DNA of 64,000 nt from Citrobacter werkmanii NBRC 105721 (GCA_000759755.1 BBMW01000016.1:1-64000); one strand, 5' to 3'; shown: positions 1 through 9,025, numbered from the stretch's first letter. The notes: generated from the letters alone by a model not told the origin. Translations and numbers: made by a program.

Positions 1-186
1 AGTGTGCAAACCGGGGGCGTATTATGTGCGATCGCGAGCAAAAAGGGAATTGACCTGCGGCAATAAATAGCAATCGTTTTCCTACATACAAATTTGGCAG
101 TTATTGTAGAGGGCATTTATACCTCGACTGCGAGATTCAGGAGAATGGTACCTGAGGACCTTTTTTTGGCTGTCCAGATTCAGCAG

Positions 187-1182
187 CTACTCTACTTTTT
201 CAATATTGAATCCGTCACGACGAACAAAATCGACTAAACGCTCAATATTTCCGAGTCCCCATTGGTTTGAAATGGCCACAAGCTCGCCTGATGGTAACTC
301 AATCAGCGCATCATCATTCATATGAAACCTGTTCTTGCGCCCTTCAGGGATATGATCTGCTAATGCTATTGTTCTGCTTTTTAATATTTCACTTAATTTT
401 GCTTTCAGCTCACTAAAATCGCTCGGGTTATGCTTCGCGATCCAGTCGGTAAAGAGCTCAAGAGCAAGTTTTCTTTTATTAAAAACCAGTCCCTTATACT
501 TATATTCAGAGTAATCTCGATCTGATTTTTGGCTACTTGCGATTTGCTCTACGCGCTTTTCTCTGAACTTCACCTGATACTCTTCAAGCTCCGGAACAGG
601 GATTATCTGCTCCGCATTGATTAAAACTTCACCGTTGAAGTTATACGGCGTCAAGCGGACACAACGAATATCTACTCCCTTATCTCTCAACCAGATAGCT
701 GTTGTCGTCAATTCTTTACCAAAATCGGCTGAAGCCAGAATAATTCTGATATCTTTGCCAAAATCCACAAGTTCAGTATCTTCCAGTTCAACAAAATCAA
801 GTATCTTTGCTTTAGCATCTATATCTAAGCCGTGCTTTTGCAGATAAGCTTGATAATACTCACATGCTTTCGCAAAACTCATTGTAGAAATCATCGCGGC
901 ATATCTTAATGCCTGCAATTCCATATGTGCACCGACTTCATCACGTTTTAATTCAATGACAACTAAATTAGCTTGTTTATCAATGGCTAATAGGTCTATT
1001 CTTCGTCGACTGTCTTCCCAGTCTGAAAACTCTTCCGATATAACGAGACAGTCTGGTGCGACAATATCGATATTTTTCTTGATAGCCTCCTGCAAGTCGT
1101 AACGTTCTTGCAAGCCTTCAATAGTAAATGTCGTTTTTGTTAATGCAGTAAGGTTTTTATCAGAGATGCAGTACAGTGCCAC
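187..1182 (-). CDS. NucS/DUF91-like PD-(D/E)XK nuclease-fold protein
   Basis: A 331-residue protein of unknown role. Residues about 60-95 carry the pattern of a PD-(D/E)XK core: RRRIDLLAID (D63), then VVIELKRDE (E77-x-K79), then a Q-x3-Y helix (Q90, Y94). This D-x13-E-x-K plus downstream Q/Y layout is what I know from NucS/DUF91-like and other endonuclease-fold proteins, so DNA binding or cleavage is likely. The C-terminal half (about 200-331) is not recognised. It lies just downstream of the C5-methyltransferase on the same strand, with a 134 bp gap. It may be an accessory nuclease of the restriction cluster or an independent gene. Confidence 0.6.
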   Translation of the reverse strand: MALYCISDKNLTALTKTTFTIEGLQERYDLQEAIKKNIDIVAPDCLVISEEFSDWEDSRRRIDLLAIDKQANLVVIELKRDEVGAHMELQALRYAAMISTMSFAKACEYYQAYLQKHGLDIDAKAKILDFVELEDTELVDFGKDIRIILASADFGKELTTTAIWLRDKGVDIRCVRLTPYNFNGEVLINAEQIIPVPELEEYQVKFREKRVEQIASSQKSDRDYSEYKYKGLVFNKRKLALELFTDWIAKHNPSDFSELKAKLSEILKSRTIALADHIPEGRKNRFHMNDDALIELPSGELVAISNQWGLGNIERLVDFVRRDGFNIEKVE

Positions 1183-1316
1183 GTTGAAATCCTTTTATCT
1201 AAAATATTGGAATTGTATATTTTTCAGTACATACCTTCTCAACCAATTGATTTGTAAAACACCTTACAATTAATTTTTACGCATAAACAGCAAGGTGTTT
1301 TCGTTCCTCTACATAC

Positions 1317-2633
1317 TTAACCAACAGTTTTTTTCATTTTTATATTACTGACTCTAACTTTTTCTGCTTCAGATATTGTGCTGACCAGTTCTTTCGCAAC
1401 AGCATCAATCACATTAATACATACCGAATTGCCAAATTGTTTATAAATCTGACCTTGTGAAACAGCATCAACAATATAATTATCAGGAAACCCTTGGAGC
1501 CGAGCACACTCACGCGGGGTTAGCTTTCTCGGATTTTTATTAAGATGAGACTGATCAATTAATATCTCCGAACCATCTTTATAGTAACGTGCACTTATTG
1601 TATTCGTGTATTCACTATTTTCATTAAAAAGTGAATAACCGAAACCATTTCCTTTCTTTTCATGCTCTAGTTTTCGTTTCTGATGACCGTTCCATAGTTT
1701 GTCAGATATAGTATATCTATCATCAAACTCAGAAATATTGCTCAAATCCTCTAAAATATCACCAACTTTTGTTGGTGTCATCGGAGGTTTTGGCCAATTA
1801 AAGATATTATCAAAATCAACTCCATCAAAATAATCCTTATCAAAGCCGACAATAAATATACGCTCACGATTTTGTGGTGCACCGAAATCGCCTGCACGAA
1901 GTACTTTATAATCAACCCAATAATTGAGCTTCTCCGACAATGCAGTCCTAGCATCTTCACTGATTGGAATATCATCAGGTATTGAATGGGCGCTTTGTCC
2001 TCTGAGAATATCCAGAATTGTCTTTAGCGTTCGACCTTTGTCATGACCTTGGAGTTGTTTAACATTTTCGAGCATAAATGATTTTGGACGTTTAGTTGCA
2101 AGAATCCGTTGAATCTCGAAGAACATAGTCCCGCGAGTATCACTAAATCCTTTTTTAAGTCCAGCCTGGGAAAATGCTTGGCATGGGAAACCACCGAGAA
2201 GGATATCGTGATCAGGAATATCCGTTGCTTTAATCTTAGTGATGTCTCCATGCGGCATCTCACCGAAGTTAGTCAGGTATGTCTTCTGCGAGAACTTATC
2301 CCATTCAGAAGAAAAGACGCACTGTCCCCCCAATCGCTGGTAAGGTAGTCGAATCCCACCGATACCAGCAAACAGATCAATAAATGTGAATTTTGATTCA
2401 CATGCTGGTTGTTGCCGGAAAGGGGCATTCTGTAAGTATTCCGTCATTTGTTTTTCAACAGCAAGAATAGCCTGCCATTTCGCGGATGAAGGGGTATGTT
2501 CTCCTTCTTCCCAACCACGGACTGTCCTTTCGCCAGCAGAACCAAGCCCTAGTAGGTTGGCGAACTCTGTGCGTCCAAGGCCTAATCTTTTTCTCAGTTC
2601 TTTGATATGATGCGATTTATTCTGATTGTTCAT
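1317..2633 (-). CDS. C5-cytosine DNA methyltransferase with N-terminal HTH
   Basis: A 438-residue modification enzyme that transfers methyl from SAM to C5 of cytosine. Residues about 8-62 form a lambda/Xre-like helix-turn-helix (ELRKRLGLGRTEFANLLGL). The methyltransferase follows with motif I DLFAGIGG (86-93), motif IV GGFPCQ with catalytic Cys151, motif VI MLENV (about 188), motif VIII QNRERIF, and C-terminal motifs RECARLQGFP and QFGNSV. An N-terminal HTH is known in self-regulating enzymes such as M.SsoII and M.EcoRII. It may therefore repress the 84 bp divergent promoter region it shares with the McrB-like gene. All motifs are intact. The target sequence cannot be read from the sequence. 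Confidence 0.93.
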   Translation of the reverse strand: MNNQNKSHHIKELRKRLGLGRTEFANLLGLGSAGERTVRGWEEGEHTPSSAKWQAILAVEKQMTEYLQNAPFRQQPACESKFTFIDLFAGIGGIRLPYQRLGGQCVFSSEWDKFSQKTYLTNFGEMPHGDITKIKATDIPDHDILLGGFPCQAFSQAGLKKGFSDTRGTMFFEIQRILATKRPKSFMLENVKQLQGHDKGRTLKTILDILRGQSAHSIPDDIPISEDARTALSEKLNYWVDYKVLRAGDFGAPQNRERIFIVGFDKDYFDGVDFDNIFNWPKPPMTPTKVGDILEDLSNISEFDDRYTISDKLWNGHQKRKLEHEKKGNGFGYSLFNENSEYTNTISARYYKDGSEILIDQSHLNKNPRKLTPRECARLQGFPDNYIVDAVSQGQIYKQFGNSVCINVIDAVAKELVSTISEAEKVRVSNIKMKKTVG

Positions 2634-2717
2634 GATAGGTCATTTTTATCCGGTTTTTGTCCTGGTAATCGTAACACTGTACAAATGATCAATCAATACA
2701 GCTAATGGAGGATGGCT
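2634..2717. promoter_or_regulatory. divergent control region of the restriction-modification system
   Basis: The 84 bp between the methyltransferase (minus) and the McrB-like gene (plus) must contain both promoters. The strong Shine-Dalgarno GGAGG at 2707-2711 decides the McrB-like start at 2718, because the ATG at 2712 is too close. Control by the methyltransferase HTH is an inference. I did not identify a clear operator palindrome. Confidence 0.5.
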
Positions 2718-4226
2718 ATGTCACAGTCTCAATTGCAGCAATTGTATGACAAAAATGTTCAGTGGAATGCTAGCTCAGTTTTTAATGTAAACTTCCTTGG
2801 AACTGGCTCTTTTTTTGAAGTGAGTAATTCATCAGGGAAAGTACATGACATCTCTTTCCAATGCATCCTTCAGTCTCTGAAAGACATCCAAGCTAGTGAT
2901 AAAGCTAAGCAATTTATAAATTATACTGTACAAACATCAACTCCGTTAAGAAATGATCTAAACGCAGATCAACAGACATTTGACAGTATTTCCCCTATAG
3001 GCCACATTCAATGTACTGAATGGAAATATTTTGAAAAAATGGTTCGAGTGCTAGGCCTAAATGTTTTTACCCATCCTCGAGCCAAAGTTGCGGCACAAGA
3101 ACAATCCAAACTTTTTTTTAATGTTGTATCCAGATTTATACATATTGCTACTAACAAAATTCCACAGGAGCTTGATGAAAGAACATCGTTCAGTGAACAA
3201 GATATCGTCATCACAATAGAGTATCTTGAACAAGTAATATCTGATTGTACTATATTCACATTTAGGCCATTAACAAGTACAACCATCACATCCAGCGTAA
3301 TATCTAAAAGAATAAAGAATACTATTTATCTTGGTGCTCCTGGCACTGGGAAAAGTTATTCAATTGAACAGTTGACTGCTGAATCGCAAAAATTCCGTAC
3401 AGTATTCCATCCTGACACACAGTATAGTGATTTAGTCGGAAGCTTAAAGCCAAGGATGAGAAGTAATGGTTCATCACAAACTATAAGTTATGAATTCCGT
3501 CCAGGAGCTTTCACAAATGCGTTTATCCAAGCGAAAAACAATCCAAATCAGAGAGTTTTTTTAATTATTGAGGAAATCAATAGAGCACCTGCGGCAGCAG
3601 TATTCGGCGATTTATTTCAATTGCTCGACCCAGACTGTAACTATGAAATAGATATCGATCCAGATATGTTAGATTACATAAATAATCATCTTACACAAAG
3701 CATCGATAAATTATCGTTACCTGTAAATTTAACTATCTTGGCAACTATGAATAGCAGCGATCAAGGAGTTAATTTCTTAGATACTGCATTTAAACGTCGC
3801 TGGGCTATTCGATATATCCCGATTGACTATTCAAAAGCTACCCCAGGGGTACTTTACCTTCCTTTACAGGGCGATATTTATCAGGTCGAATGGAGTGATT
3901 TTTCAAAAATAATCAATGAAAGGCTAACAGTGTTGGGTATCCCCGAAGATCGTCTGCTTGGTCATCGCTTTTTATCATTGGGAGACCTTAGCGATCCAAG
4001 CTCTGCAAATGATTCACTTCGTTACAAACTCTTCGTCTATCTATGGGACGATATTTTACGGCACGGTAAAAGATCTAGTATCTTCGCAACAGAAGTTGGA
4101 GGTATTAGCATCGTAAGTTTCGGGCAACTGGTTACCGCATTCTCGGAGGGTAAATCTGTTTTCGAAAGTAGCCTAGAGGAAACTCTTATATCTGTTGGCG
4201 CTATTCAACCAAAAGAGGTCGAATAA
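2718..4226 (+). CDS. McrB/LlaJI.R1-like AAA+ restriction motor
   Basis: A 502-residue AAA+ NTPase of the McrB family, the motor subunit of McrBC and LlaJI-type restriction. The N-terminal ~195 residues are an unrecognised, presumably DNA-recognition, region. The AAA+ module has Walker A GAPGTGKS (about 206-213), Walker B LIIEEINRAP (about 283-292) and the sensor ATMNSSDQG (about 342-350) at the place of the McrB MNxxDRS signature. Then follows LDTAFKRRW, typical of this clade. The start at 2718 has GGAGG six bases upstream. The gene ends 2 bp before the nuclease gene, so the two are co-expressed. McrB uses GTP; whether this one does cannot be told. Confidence 0.9.
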   Translation: MSQSQLQQLYDKNVQWNASSVFNVNFLGTGSFFEVSNSSGKVHDISFQCILQSLKDIQASDKAKQFINYTVQTSTPLRNDLNADQQTFDSISPIGHIQCTEWKYFEKMVRVLGLNVFTHPRAKVAAQEQSKLFFNVVSRFIHIATNKIPQELDERTSFSEQDIVITIEYLEQVISDCTIFTFRPLTSTTITSSVISKRIKNTIYLGAPGTGKSYSIEQLTAESQKFRTVFHPDTQYSDLVGSLKPRMRSNGSSQTISYEFRPGAFTNAFIQAKNNPNQRVFLIIEEINRAPAAAVFGDLFQLLDPDCNYEIDIDPDMLDYINNHLTQSIDKLSLPVNLTILATMNSSDQGVNFLDTAFKRRWAIRYIPIDYSKATPGVLYLPLQGDIYQVEWSDFSKIINERLTVLGIPEDRLLGHRFLSLGDLSDPSSANDSLRYKLFVYLWDDILRHGKRSSIFATEVGGISIVSFGQLVTAFSEGKSVFESSLEETLISVGAIQPKEVE

Positions 4227-4228
4227 TA

Positions 4229-5479
4229 ATGGATATAGTTCTAAATGAGGATAAGTGTATAGTTAATAGTTTACCTAAACATGTCCGTAACATATTAGAT
4301 TCAGAAAAACTAATTTACAAGGATCAAGACAGACTAGATTTTTGTGGCATTGTATTACAAAAAAACAGAGTCGATATATTTTTACCAAGAAATAGCGGGA
4401 CTATAAGAGATAAGGACCCACTAAAACTCGGTGCATCTCTTATCCGCGCAATCTATAAATACACCTTAAATAGGAATCGTACCTCATTTTCAGATGGCAC
4501 CTCTGAAAACGTTGTAGGGGATTCATTAATCAGTTTAGCATTTACACTCCTCGATGACTATATCAAGAATGGTATTTATATAAGAAGGGAATCATCCATC
4601 AAAAAAAACATAGGAAAAACAGATTGGAAGCGAACTATTCTTAGAATTCAAAATTATCCTGCTTCAAACTCTTTTATATATTTGGATACTCTTGGTAGGA
4701 AAAGAACTATCCATTATAATGATGAAGTATCTCGTATTCACGCCGAAGTCATTCGTGAGTTAAACGATCTCGTTGGGTGGATTTTCTTCGACACAACTTC
4801 AACTATCTCCTCTGAACTTGTCGATATACCCCAACCCACTGGAGATATCAAATCAAAGTTACAAACATTAGAAAAAGAAATGGGATTAATCTATGCAGAT
4901 AAAGATCTAAAACTCATGAAAGATTTATCAATGTATTTATCAAATAAGAATAAATCTTCGAAAAACAATATTGTTATTGGTATAAATAAATTTCACGCAA
5001 TGTGGGAACATATGATTGATTCCTGTATGCTTTGGAAATTTGATATCAATCGTAAGTTGGCTAAGCCTAGTTATAAAATTGATGGTGAATTCAAAATTGC
5101 ATTCCAAAAAGGAGGTCGTACTGACACTGTTTTGAGGAGTGTTGATGAAAATGTATTCGCCATTATTGATGCAAAATACTATGGCGCAAATAGTGTAGCA
5201 AACCTGCCTGGTTGGCCAGACCTCATCAAACAGTTTTTCTACGCCTCGGCATTAAAAGATATCTACCCAGAAGCTACAATCTATAACTATTTCATATTTC
5301 CAGGAACATCTGGGACCGTAGAATCAGCACATATTGAAGATCCAATCACAAGAGAGCGACAGGATATTCAGTATCCCCCCATCAAATGTGAATATCTCAA
5401 TCCAATGATGCTCGTTGAATTCTATGAGTCTGGGAAAAAACTTGTAGACCTATCTGAAAGACTTCTTCACATGTCATAA
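4229..5479 (+). CDS. LlaJI/McrC-like restriction endonuclease subunit
   Basis: A 416-residue nuclease partner of the McrB-like motor. The catalytic PD-(D/E)XK core lies near the C-terminal third: MWEHM at 258-262, then GRTD (D299), then AIIDAKYYG (D314-A-K316). That is D-x14-D-x-K, as in McrC and the LlaJI family. The N-terminal ~200 residues are not conserved enough to name. Its gene follows the motor gene after 2 bp. LlaJI pairs an McrB-like R1 with a McrC-like R2 and C5-methyltransferases to give site-specific, methylation-sensitive restriction. The divergent C5-methyltransferase here favours that mode over McrBC-type methylation-dependent cleavage. Confidence 0.85.
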   Translation: MDIVLNEDKCIVNSLPKHVRNILDSEKLIYKDQDRLDFCGIVLQKNRVDIFLPRNSGTIRDKDPLKLGASLIRAIYKYTLNRNRTSFSDGTSENVVGDSLISLAFTLLDDYIKNGIYIRRESSIKKNIGKTDWKRTILRIQNYPASNSFIYLDTLGRKRTIHYNDEVSRIHAEVIRELNDLVGWIFFDTTSTISSELVDIPQPTGDIKSKLQTLEKEMGLIYADKDLKLMKDLSMYLSNKNKSSKNNIVIGINKFHAMWEHMIDSCMLWKFDINRKLAKPSYKIDGEFKIAFQKGGRTDTVLRSVDENVFAIIDAKYYGANSVANLPGWPDLIKQFFYASALKDIYPEATIYNYFIFPGTSGTVESAHIEDPITRERQDIQYPPIKCEYLNPMMLVEFYESGKKLVDLSERLLHMS

Positions 5480-5843
5480 CCCGATAATTAATTAAAGCTA
5501 CGTAAATTTATAAAGGTTCTGCTTTGGTTCAATCAAAATAATATTATCTGGTATAGTTATCTTTACTCATATACCTCTATTATCAATAGTTAATTCAACA
5601 ATATCTTTTAACTCACATATTTTATATAGATTATTACTTCACTCTATAATTGAATGGGATTAATAAAAACACATTTTTTATTACTTCATAATATTTATTA
5701 TGAGGTTTATGTTTTGATTAAAAATAATACGTTCATTGATCTAGGTCATAAGTTTTATCCGCTGGATACCAGATCTATATGATAGTATATAATTCAAGTT
5801 TATCATATAGTTAATATAATTATTTATTAATCAGAGGTTAATT
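5480..5843. other. AT-rich intergenic region
   Basis: A 364 bp very AT-rich stretch between the nuclease gene and the EcoRII-N-type gene. No coding frame is convincing. The last 70 bp hold a promoter-like TATAAT at 5788-5793 inside an inverted repeat (listed separately). I see nothing else I can name. Confidence 0.6.
5775..5810 (+). promoter_or_regulatory. inverted repeat flanking a -10 box upstream of the EcoRII-N gene
   Basis: CTATATGATA (5775-5784) and its exact reverse complement TATCATATAG (5801-5810) flank TATAAT (5788-5793), 34 bp upstream of the start at 5844. A dyad that brackets the -10 element is a typical operator arrangement. The protein that would bind it is unknown. No good -35 was found, and AT-rich DNA produces such dyads by chance. 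Confidence 0.4.
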
Positions 5844-6233
5844 ATGGCTACATCCCCGATTTATCTTAAGCAATCGTGTATTAAAACTTTAACCGCAGTT
5901 GAAGCCAATCGAGATGCCTCAAACCAGCACGAATTTAACGGAGTTTCTCAATTAAAACAGATATTTGGCACCGTCAGATTCACCAAGGAAGCACTATTTT
6001 CGATTAGAGGAACGGAGGCATTCTGCAAGGATGCTATCACTTGGTATGATGCTAGAGAGAATTCGCCTGACAGAAGCGAGTTTCGCCTTTATTTTCGAGA
6101 TAATTACGTTATGGAACAGGCTTGTGAAGGTGACAATATTATTGTAGGCATTGATAGAAGTAACCAGATCCATATTATTTTAATCAAGCAAAACAATGCT
6201 AACTATCAAGGACGCATACCTAGCTGGAGTTAA
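5844..6233 (+). CDS. stand-alone EcoRII-N-type (B3-like) DNA-recognition domain protein
   Basis: A 129-residue protein that resembles only the N-terminal effector/DNA-binding domain of EcoRII-type restriction enzymes. Recognisable blocks are KTLTAVEANRDASNQHEFNG (about 14-33), ITWYDARE (about 67-74) and SEFRLYFRDNYVMEQACEGD (about 79-98), followed by a hydrophobic strand. No catalytic domain follows: the frame stops cleanly at 6233. It has its own AGAGG ribosome site. Placed behind a LlaJI-like system, it could be a separate specificity or effector-binding subunit, since LlaJI.R1 recognises DNA with a B3 fold related to EcoRII-N. It could also be a remnant of a lost EcoRII-like enzyme, though its clean ends argue against that. 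Confidence 0.65.
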   Translation: MATSPIYLKQSCIKTLTAVEANRDASNQHEFNGVSQLKQIFGTVRFTKEALFSIRGTEAFCKDAITWYDARENSPDRSEFRLYFRDNYVMEQACEGDNIIVGIDRSNQIHIILIKQNNANYQGRIPSWS

Positions 6234-6406
6234 TTTTTGTATTCTTTCTAAAGTATAAATGAAATTATACCCTCTTGCCTCAGAGTCAATCTGCTGGGGC
6301 ACTATTTATTTTCTAACTGTGTTCTTTAATAAAATTCGGCCGCATCCCCTGATTTATTCGCCGCCTGCCGTAATTCATTCCGTACTCTTTCAGAGAAGAA
6401 AAGACA

Positions 6407-6559
6407 ATGGCACGAGCACTACTGAAACAGGCCTTTGAAACCTGTCAGAAGATTAAATCGGACTGGATGAGCAGCAAGTCAGCACTGCCGCGGGCTGAAA
6501 TGGTGCTGAAAGAACGGGAGCTGATCTGCACCCGTTCTGAACCGGAGGCCGCACGGTAG
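6407..6559 (+). CDS. small conserved-looking 50-residue protein
   Basis: A short frame starting at ATG 6407 and ending at TAG 6557-6559. It encodes a basic, helical 50-residue peptide (MARALLKQAFETCQ... ending SEPEAAR). AGAAAAG, 5 to 12 bases upstream, is a weak ribosome site. GC content rises sharply here relative to the flanks, matching P4-like phage DNA. I do not recognise the function. Its position in a P4-type remnant makes a small phage-satellite gene plausible. Confidence 0.4.
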   Translation: MARALLKQAFETCQKIKSDWMSSKSALPRAEMVLKERELICTRSEPEAAR

Positions 6560-6698
6560 CACGCGAAAAAATCCCCGAAAATTCCGCTATTTTTCCCGAA
6601 AAAAGCCATGCATTCATAAGGTGCATGGTTTTGCATGCAAATCCCCGTATTTTATTTTCCCCACCACGCCAGTACCGGCGCGGCCTGAGCCGGTTCAT
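6453..6698 (-). pseudogene. possible P4 Icd/Ash-like remnant, antisense to the small ORF
   Basis: The minus-strand frame contains LRPRRYWRGGENKIRGFACK followed by MHLMNAWLFSGK. I associate this string with the Icd/Ash-like proteins of P4-type satellites, where it recurs with high GC content. The frame runs into unrelated-looking sequence and lacks the expected continuation, so I read it as a remnant rather than a working gene. It overlaps the plus-strand small ORF at 6407-6559, and only one of the two is likely to be real. Confidence 0.3.
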
Positions 6699-6991
6699 GC
6701 ACCTGCATTAAAAGCGACCTCTTAAGCGGGCAGGCGTGGCGGGGAGAGCATTGTGCGCAAATATTAATTACCAATATATTTACGTAAGCGACTAAAATTA
6801 ATGCAGCCAAAGATATTTAGCCTCTGTACATGCCAAGCGGGTTATCATCTTCAAATGAACCACCATTAGGATGATAATAATCACTATGATAATGAAAGAA
6901 TATGGGGAGCTCACATAAAACTGTAAGCCCCCCCTAATTTCTCACCCTAGTAATATGCAATAGCAGTAAATACTCATGATTTACTATATGC
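6560..6991. other. gene-free stretch with P4-like short repeats
   Basis: This 432 bp stretch first holds repeated GCATG words (about 6607-6645) within the P4-like GC-rich remnant. It then returns to AT-rich DNA without a convincing gene. The last part is simply downstream of the convergent ABC ATPase gene. Confidence 0.5.
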
Positions 6992-9025
6992 TCACTGCTT
7001 ACGAATAATGTTATTGTCAAAGTGTAATAAATTGACATTCAGACCATTTAGCATGGCCATCAAGTCATCATATTTCTCACTAGTCCCCATAATTATTTGT
7101 TTTTTATGTAGGTAAGAACCTGAAGCTTTCTTAATAAATATTTTGAAGCTAACATCTTTAGTTTCTTGTTGTCTTGGTTCATCCATAATTAGCAGCCCCA
7201 AATGATTGGTCGATATGCCATTTGAATTAACATCCAGCATCAGCAGTGAATACAAATATGACCAAATTACCCTAATGTTATCACTAGCAGATGCTTCTGA
7301 GCCAATATCTATGCTGTCAACGGTAGGTTTATAAGTATTAAATGACAAATCAAAATCATCTATTGGTGTACTTTTGTACCCAAAATCATGTAAGTTTGAC
7401 TTAAACGAATCTCTCAAGAGTCTTATCTTGGCTTTGTCATTATATGTAAAACCATCATAAGGAAGTGCTGCCAATTTGTTATTACATTCTCTCCAATCTG
7501 AAAGAACCGCACGAAGGGTGTCTTTTTTATTTAGCTCAAAACTAGAAAGAGCATGTAAACTGTCAATATCCTTTTCTAGCTTCACTTCTTTTCTTATCAA
7601 CTCCCGAAGCTCTGCATCTACCGGCGCTGATATACTGCGCTGAATATCTTTAATTTGAGAACGTAAATCCCTGACTTTAGCATTAGCAAAATTTAAAGCC
7701 ACTTCTTTTCGTTCAAACTTCAACTTTTCACTTTTAGCTAGACTTTCAAACACAGCTAAAGTTTTTTCTAGGTATTTTACATTATCTTCAATAGTTAATA
7801 TTTTCCCATCTAATGTAGCTGGCAATAGCGTATCTTCTATAAGTTGACCGCATGTTGGGCAATTACCTTCAACAAAAGAAATTTTTTCTTGGGAACCTAA
7901 CAATTTCAGTTTTTCGATATCCCTATATTTTCTCAAGCTTTCCTTAGTATCATTCAAACTTTTATTAATTGAATTAATGTATGTTTTATTTGCTTCAATA
8001 TCGGATATCAGTAATGAAAGAGCATTTTCATGATTGACCAAATTTGCTTTTAGGTTATCTAGAACCGCATCCAATGATTCATCATTAAAGCTATATCCGT
8101 ATTTTAATGTTTCTCTGACAGTTTCTAATTCAGCTTCATGCGTGAGTATATGCTGAGGCAATGGTATATCATGATTTTTTTCGTCTAGTGTGTAAAGATC
8201 GCTATCTTGATACACTTCTGATTTTGTAGTAATTTTCTCCGGTATTCTTGATGAAACAAAGAATCCATAAGCCTTCGCATTAGACTCTAAATCAGTAAGA
8301 GTATTAAACCATTTTGTTTCTTGATTTTTCTTGTCATCCAAACAAACTTCTCTCTTCCTTCTAATTTCACGAACATCCAGATCAAGAGTATACTCAAGGA
8401 TATTTTGCGACAAATCCTTTATGCCAAGGTAAGTAGGAGTGATATTTAATATACCTCCCCACCCTCTTGTCTGTTCAACATAATTCACAGTAAATATTGA
8501 CTCAATATATAATGGGCACTTCGTCCCATCATACTTGATAACTTGAGGTAACTTAACATTAAGATAATTGCATAAAAAATAATGAAACCCTTTCTCACGC
8601 TGAGCAGAGCCAGGATCTTTCAAAAAATAATCAGTAAATTTCTGGTCATTTATTTCGTCAAATTTATCTTCAAATACTGTAACTATCTTGGAAGCTTCAC
8701 TATCGCTTTTTCTTAAAATAGTTATAGTCTTTTCACTTTCATTAGAAATTTGGAGATAGATTTTCGATTCGCTTACTGGTATTTCATTATCATGATAATC
8801 TCTCAATTTAGTTGTTAACGCAGATTTTAATGGATTGCTCCTTGATGGACCTAAAATCCCTTCCAAACCTAAAGCGAAGATTATAGACTGTATACACGTT
8901 GACTTACCTGAAGAGTTTTCAGCACTAATGATGTTTAAACCATAATCAAATGTGAGATCTGCTCCGTATACACCATCATTTGTTTTCGTTCTAATTATCA
9001 AGCGTTCAATTTTAAGCTTGCTCAT
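6992..9025 (-). CDS. SMC/Rad50-like zinc-hook ATPase of an ABC-three-component system
   Basis: A 677-residue SMC/Rad50-type ATPase. Residues 36-43 are the Walker A ENSSGKST. Coiled-coil-like charged stretches (about 290-385 and 405-510) flank the hook CPTCGQ (C389, C392). A signature-like SEASASDNIRV lies near 577, and the Walker B/D-loop LLIMDEPRQQE near 611-621. Middle components and effectors encoded upstream in the same operon are typical of ABC-three-component conflict systems, to which Lamassu (LmuB) is related. The ATPase is expected to sense foreign or damaged DNA and license the effector. Its start overlaps the previous gene by 4 bp (ATGA). It is the last gene of the operon. Confidence 0.85.
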   Translation of the reverse strand: MSKLKIERLIIRTKTNDGVYGADLTFDYGLNIISAENSSGKSTCIQSIIFALGLEGILGPSRSNPLKSALTTKLRDYHDNEIPVSESKIYLQISNESEKTITILRKSDSEASKIVTVFEDKFDEINDQKFTDYFLKDPGSAQREKGFHYFLCNYLNVKLPQVIKYDGTKCPLYIESIFTVNYVEQTRGWGGILNITPTYLGIKDLSQNILEYTLDLDVREIRRKREVCLDDKKNQETKWFNTLTDLESNAKAYGFFVSSRIPEKITTKSEVYQDSDLYTLDEKNHDIPLPQHILTHEAELETVRETLKYGYSFNDESLDAVLDNLKANLVNHENALSLLISDIEANKTYINSINKSLNDTKESLRKYRDIEKLKLLGSQEKISFVEGNCPTCGQLIEDTLLPATLDGKILTIEDNVKYLEKTLAVFESLAKSEKLKFERKEVALNFANAKVRDLRSQIKDIQRSISAPVDAELRELIRKEVKLEKDIDSLHALSSFELNKKDTLRAVLSDWRECNNKLAALPYDGFTYNDKAKIRLLRDSFKSNLHDFGYKSTPIDDFDLSFNTYKPTVDSIDIGSEASASDNIRVIWSYLYSLLMLDVNSNGISTNHLGLLIMDEPRQQETKDVSFKIFIKKASGSYLHKKQIIMGTSEKYDDLMAMLNGLNVNLLHFDNNIIRKQ

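Noticed and set aside
120-170. terminator near the window start
   Set aside because: GGTACCTGAGGACC followed by T looks like one, but the arms leave a loop of one base, which cannot fold.
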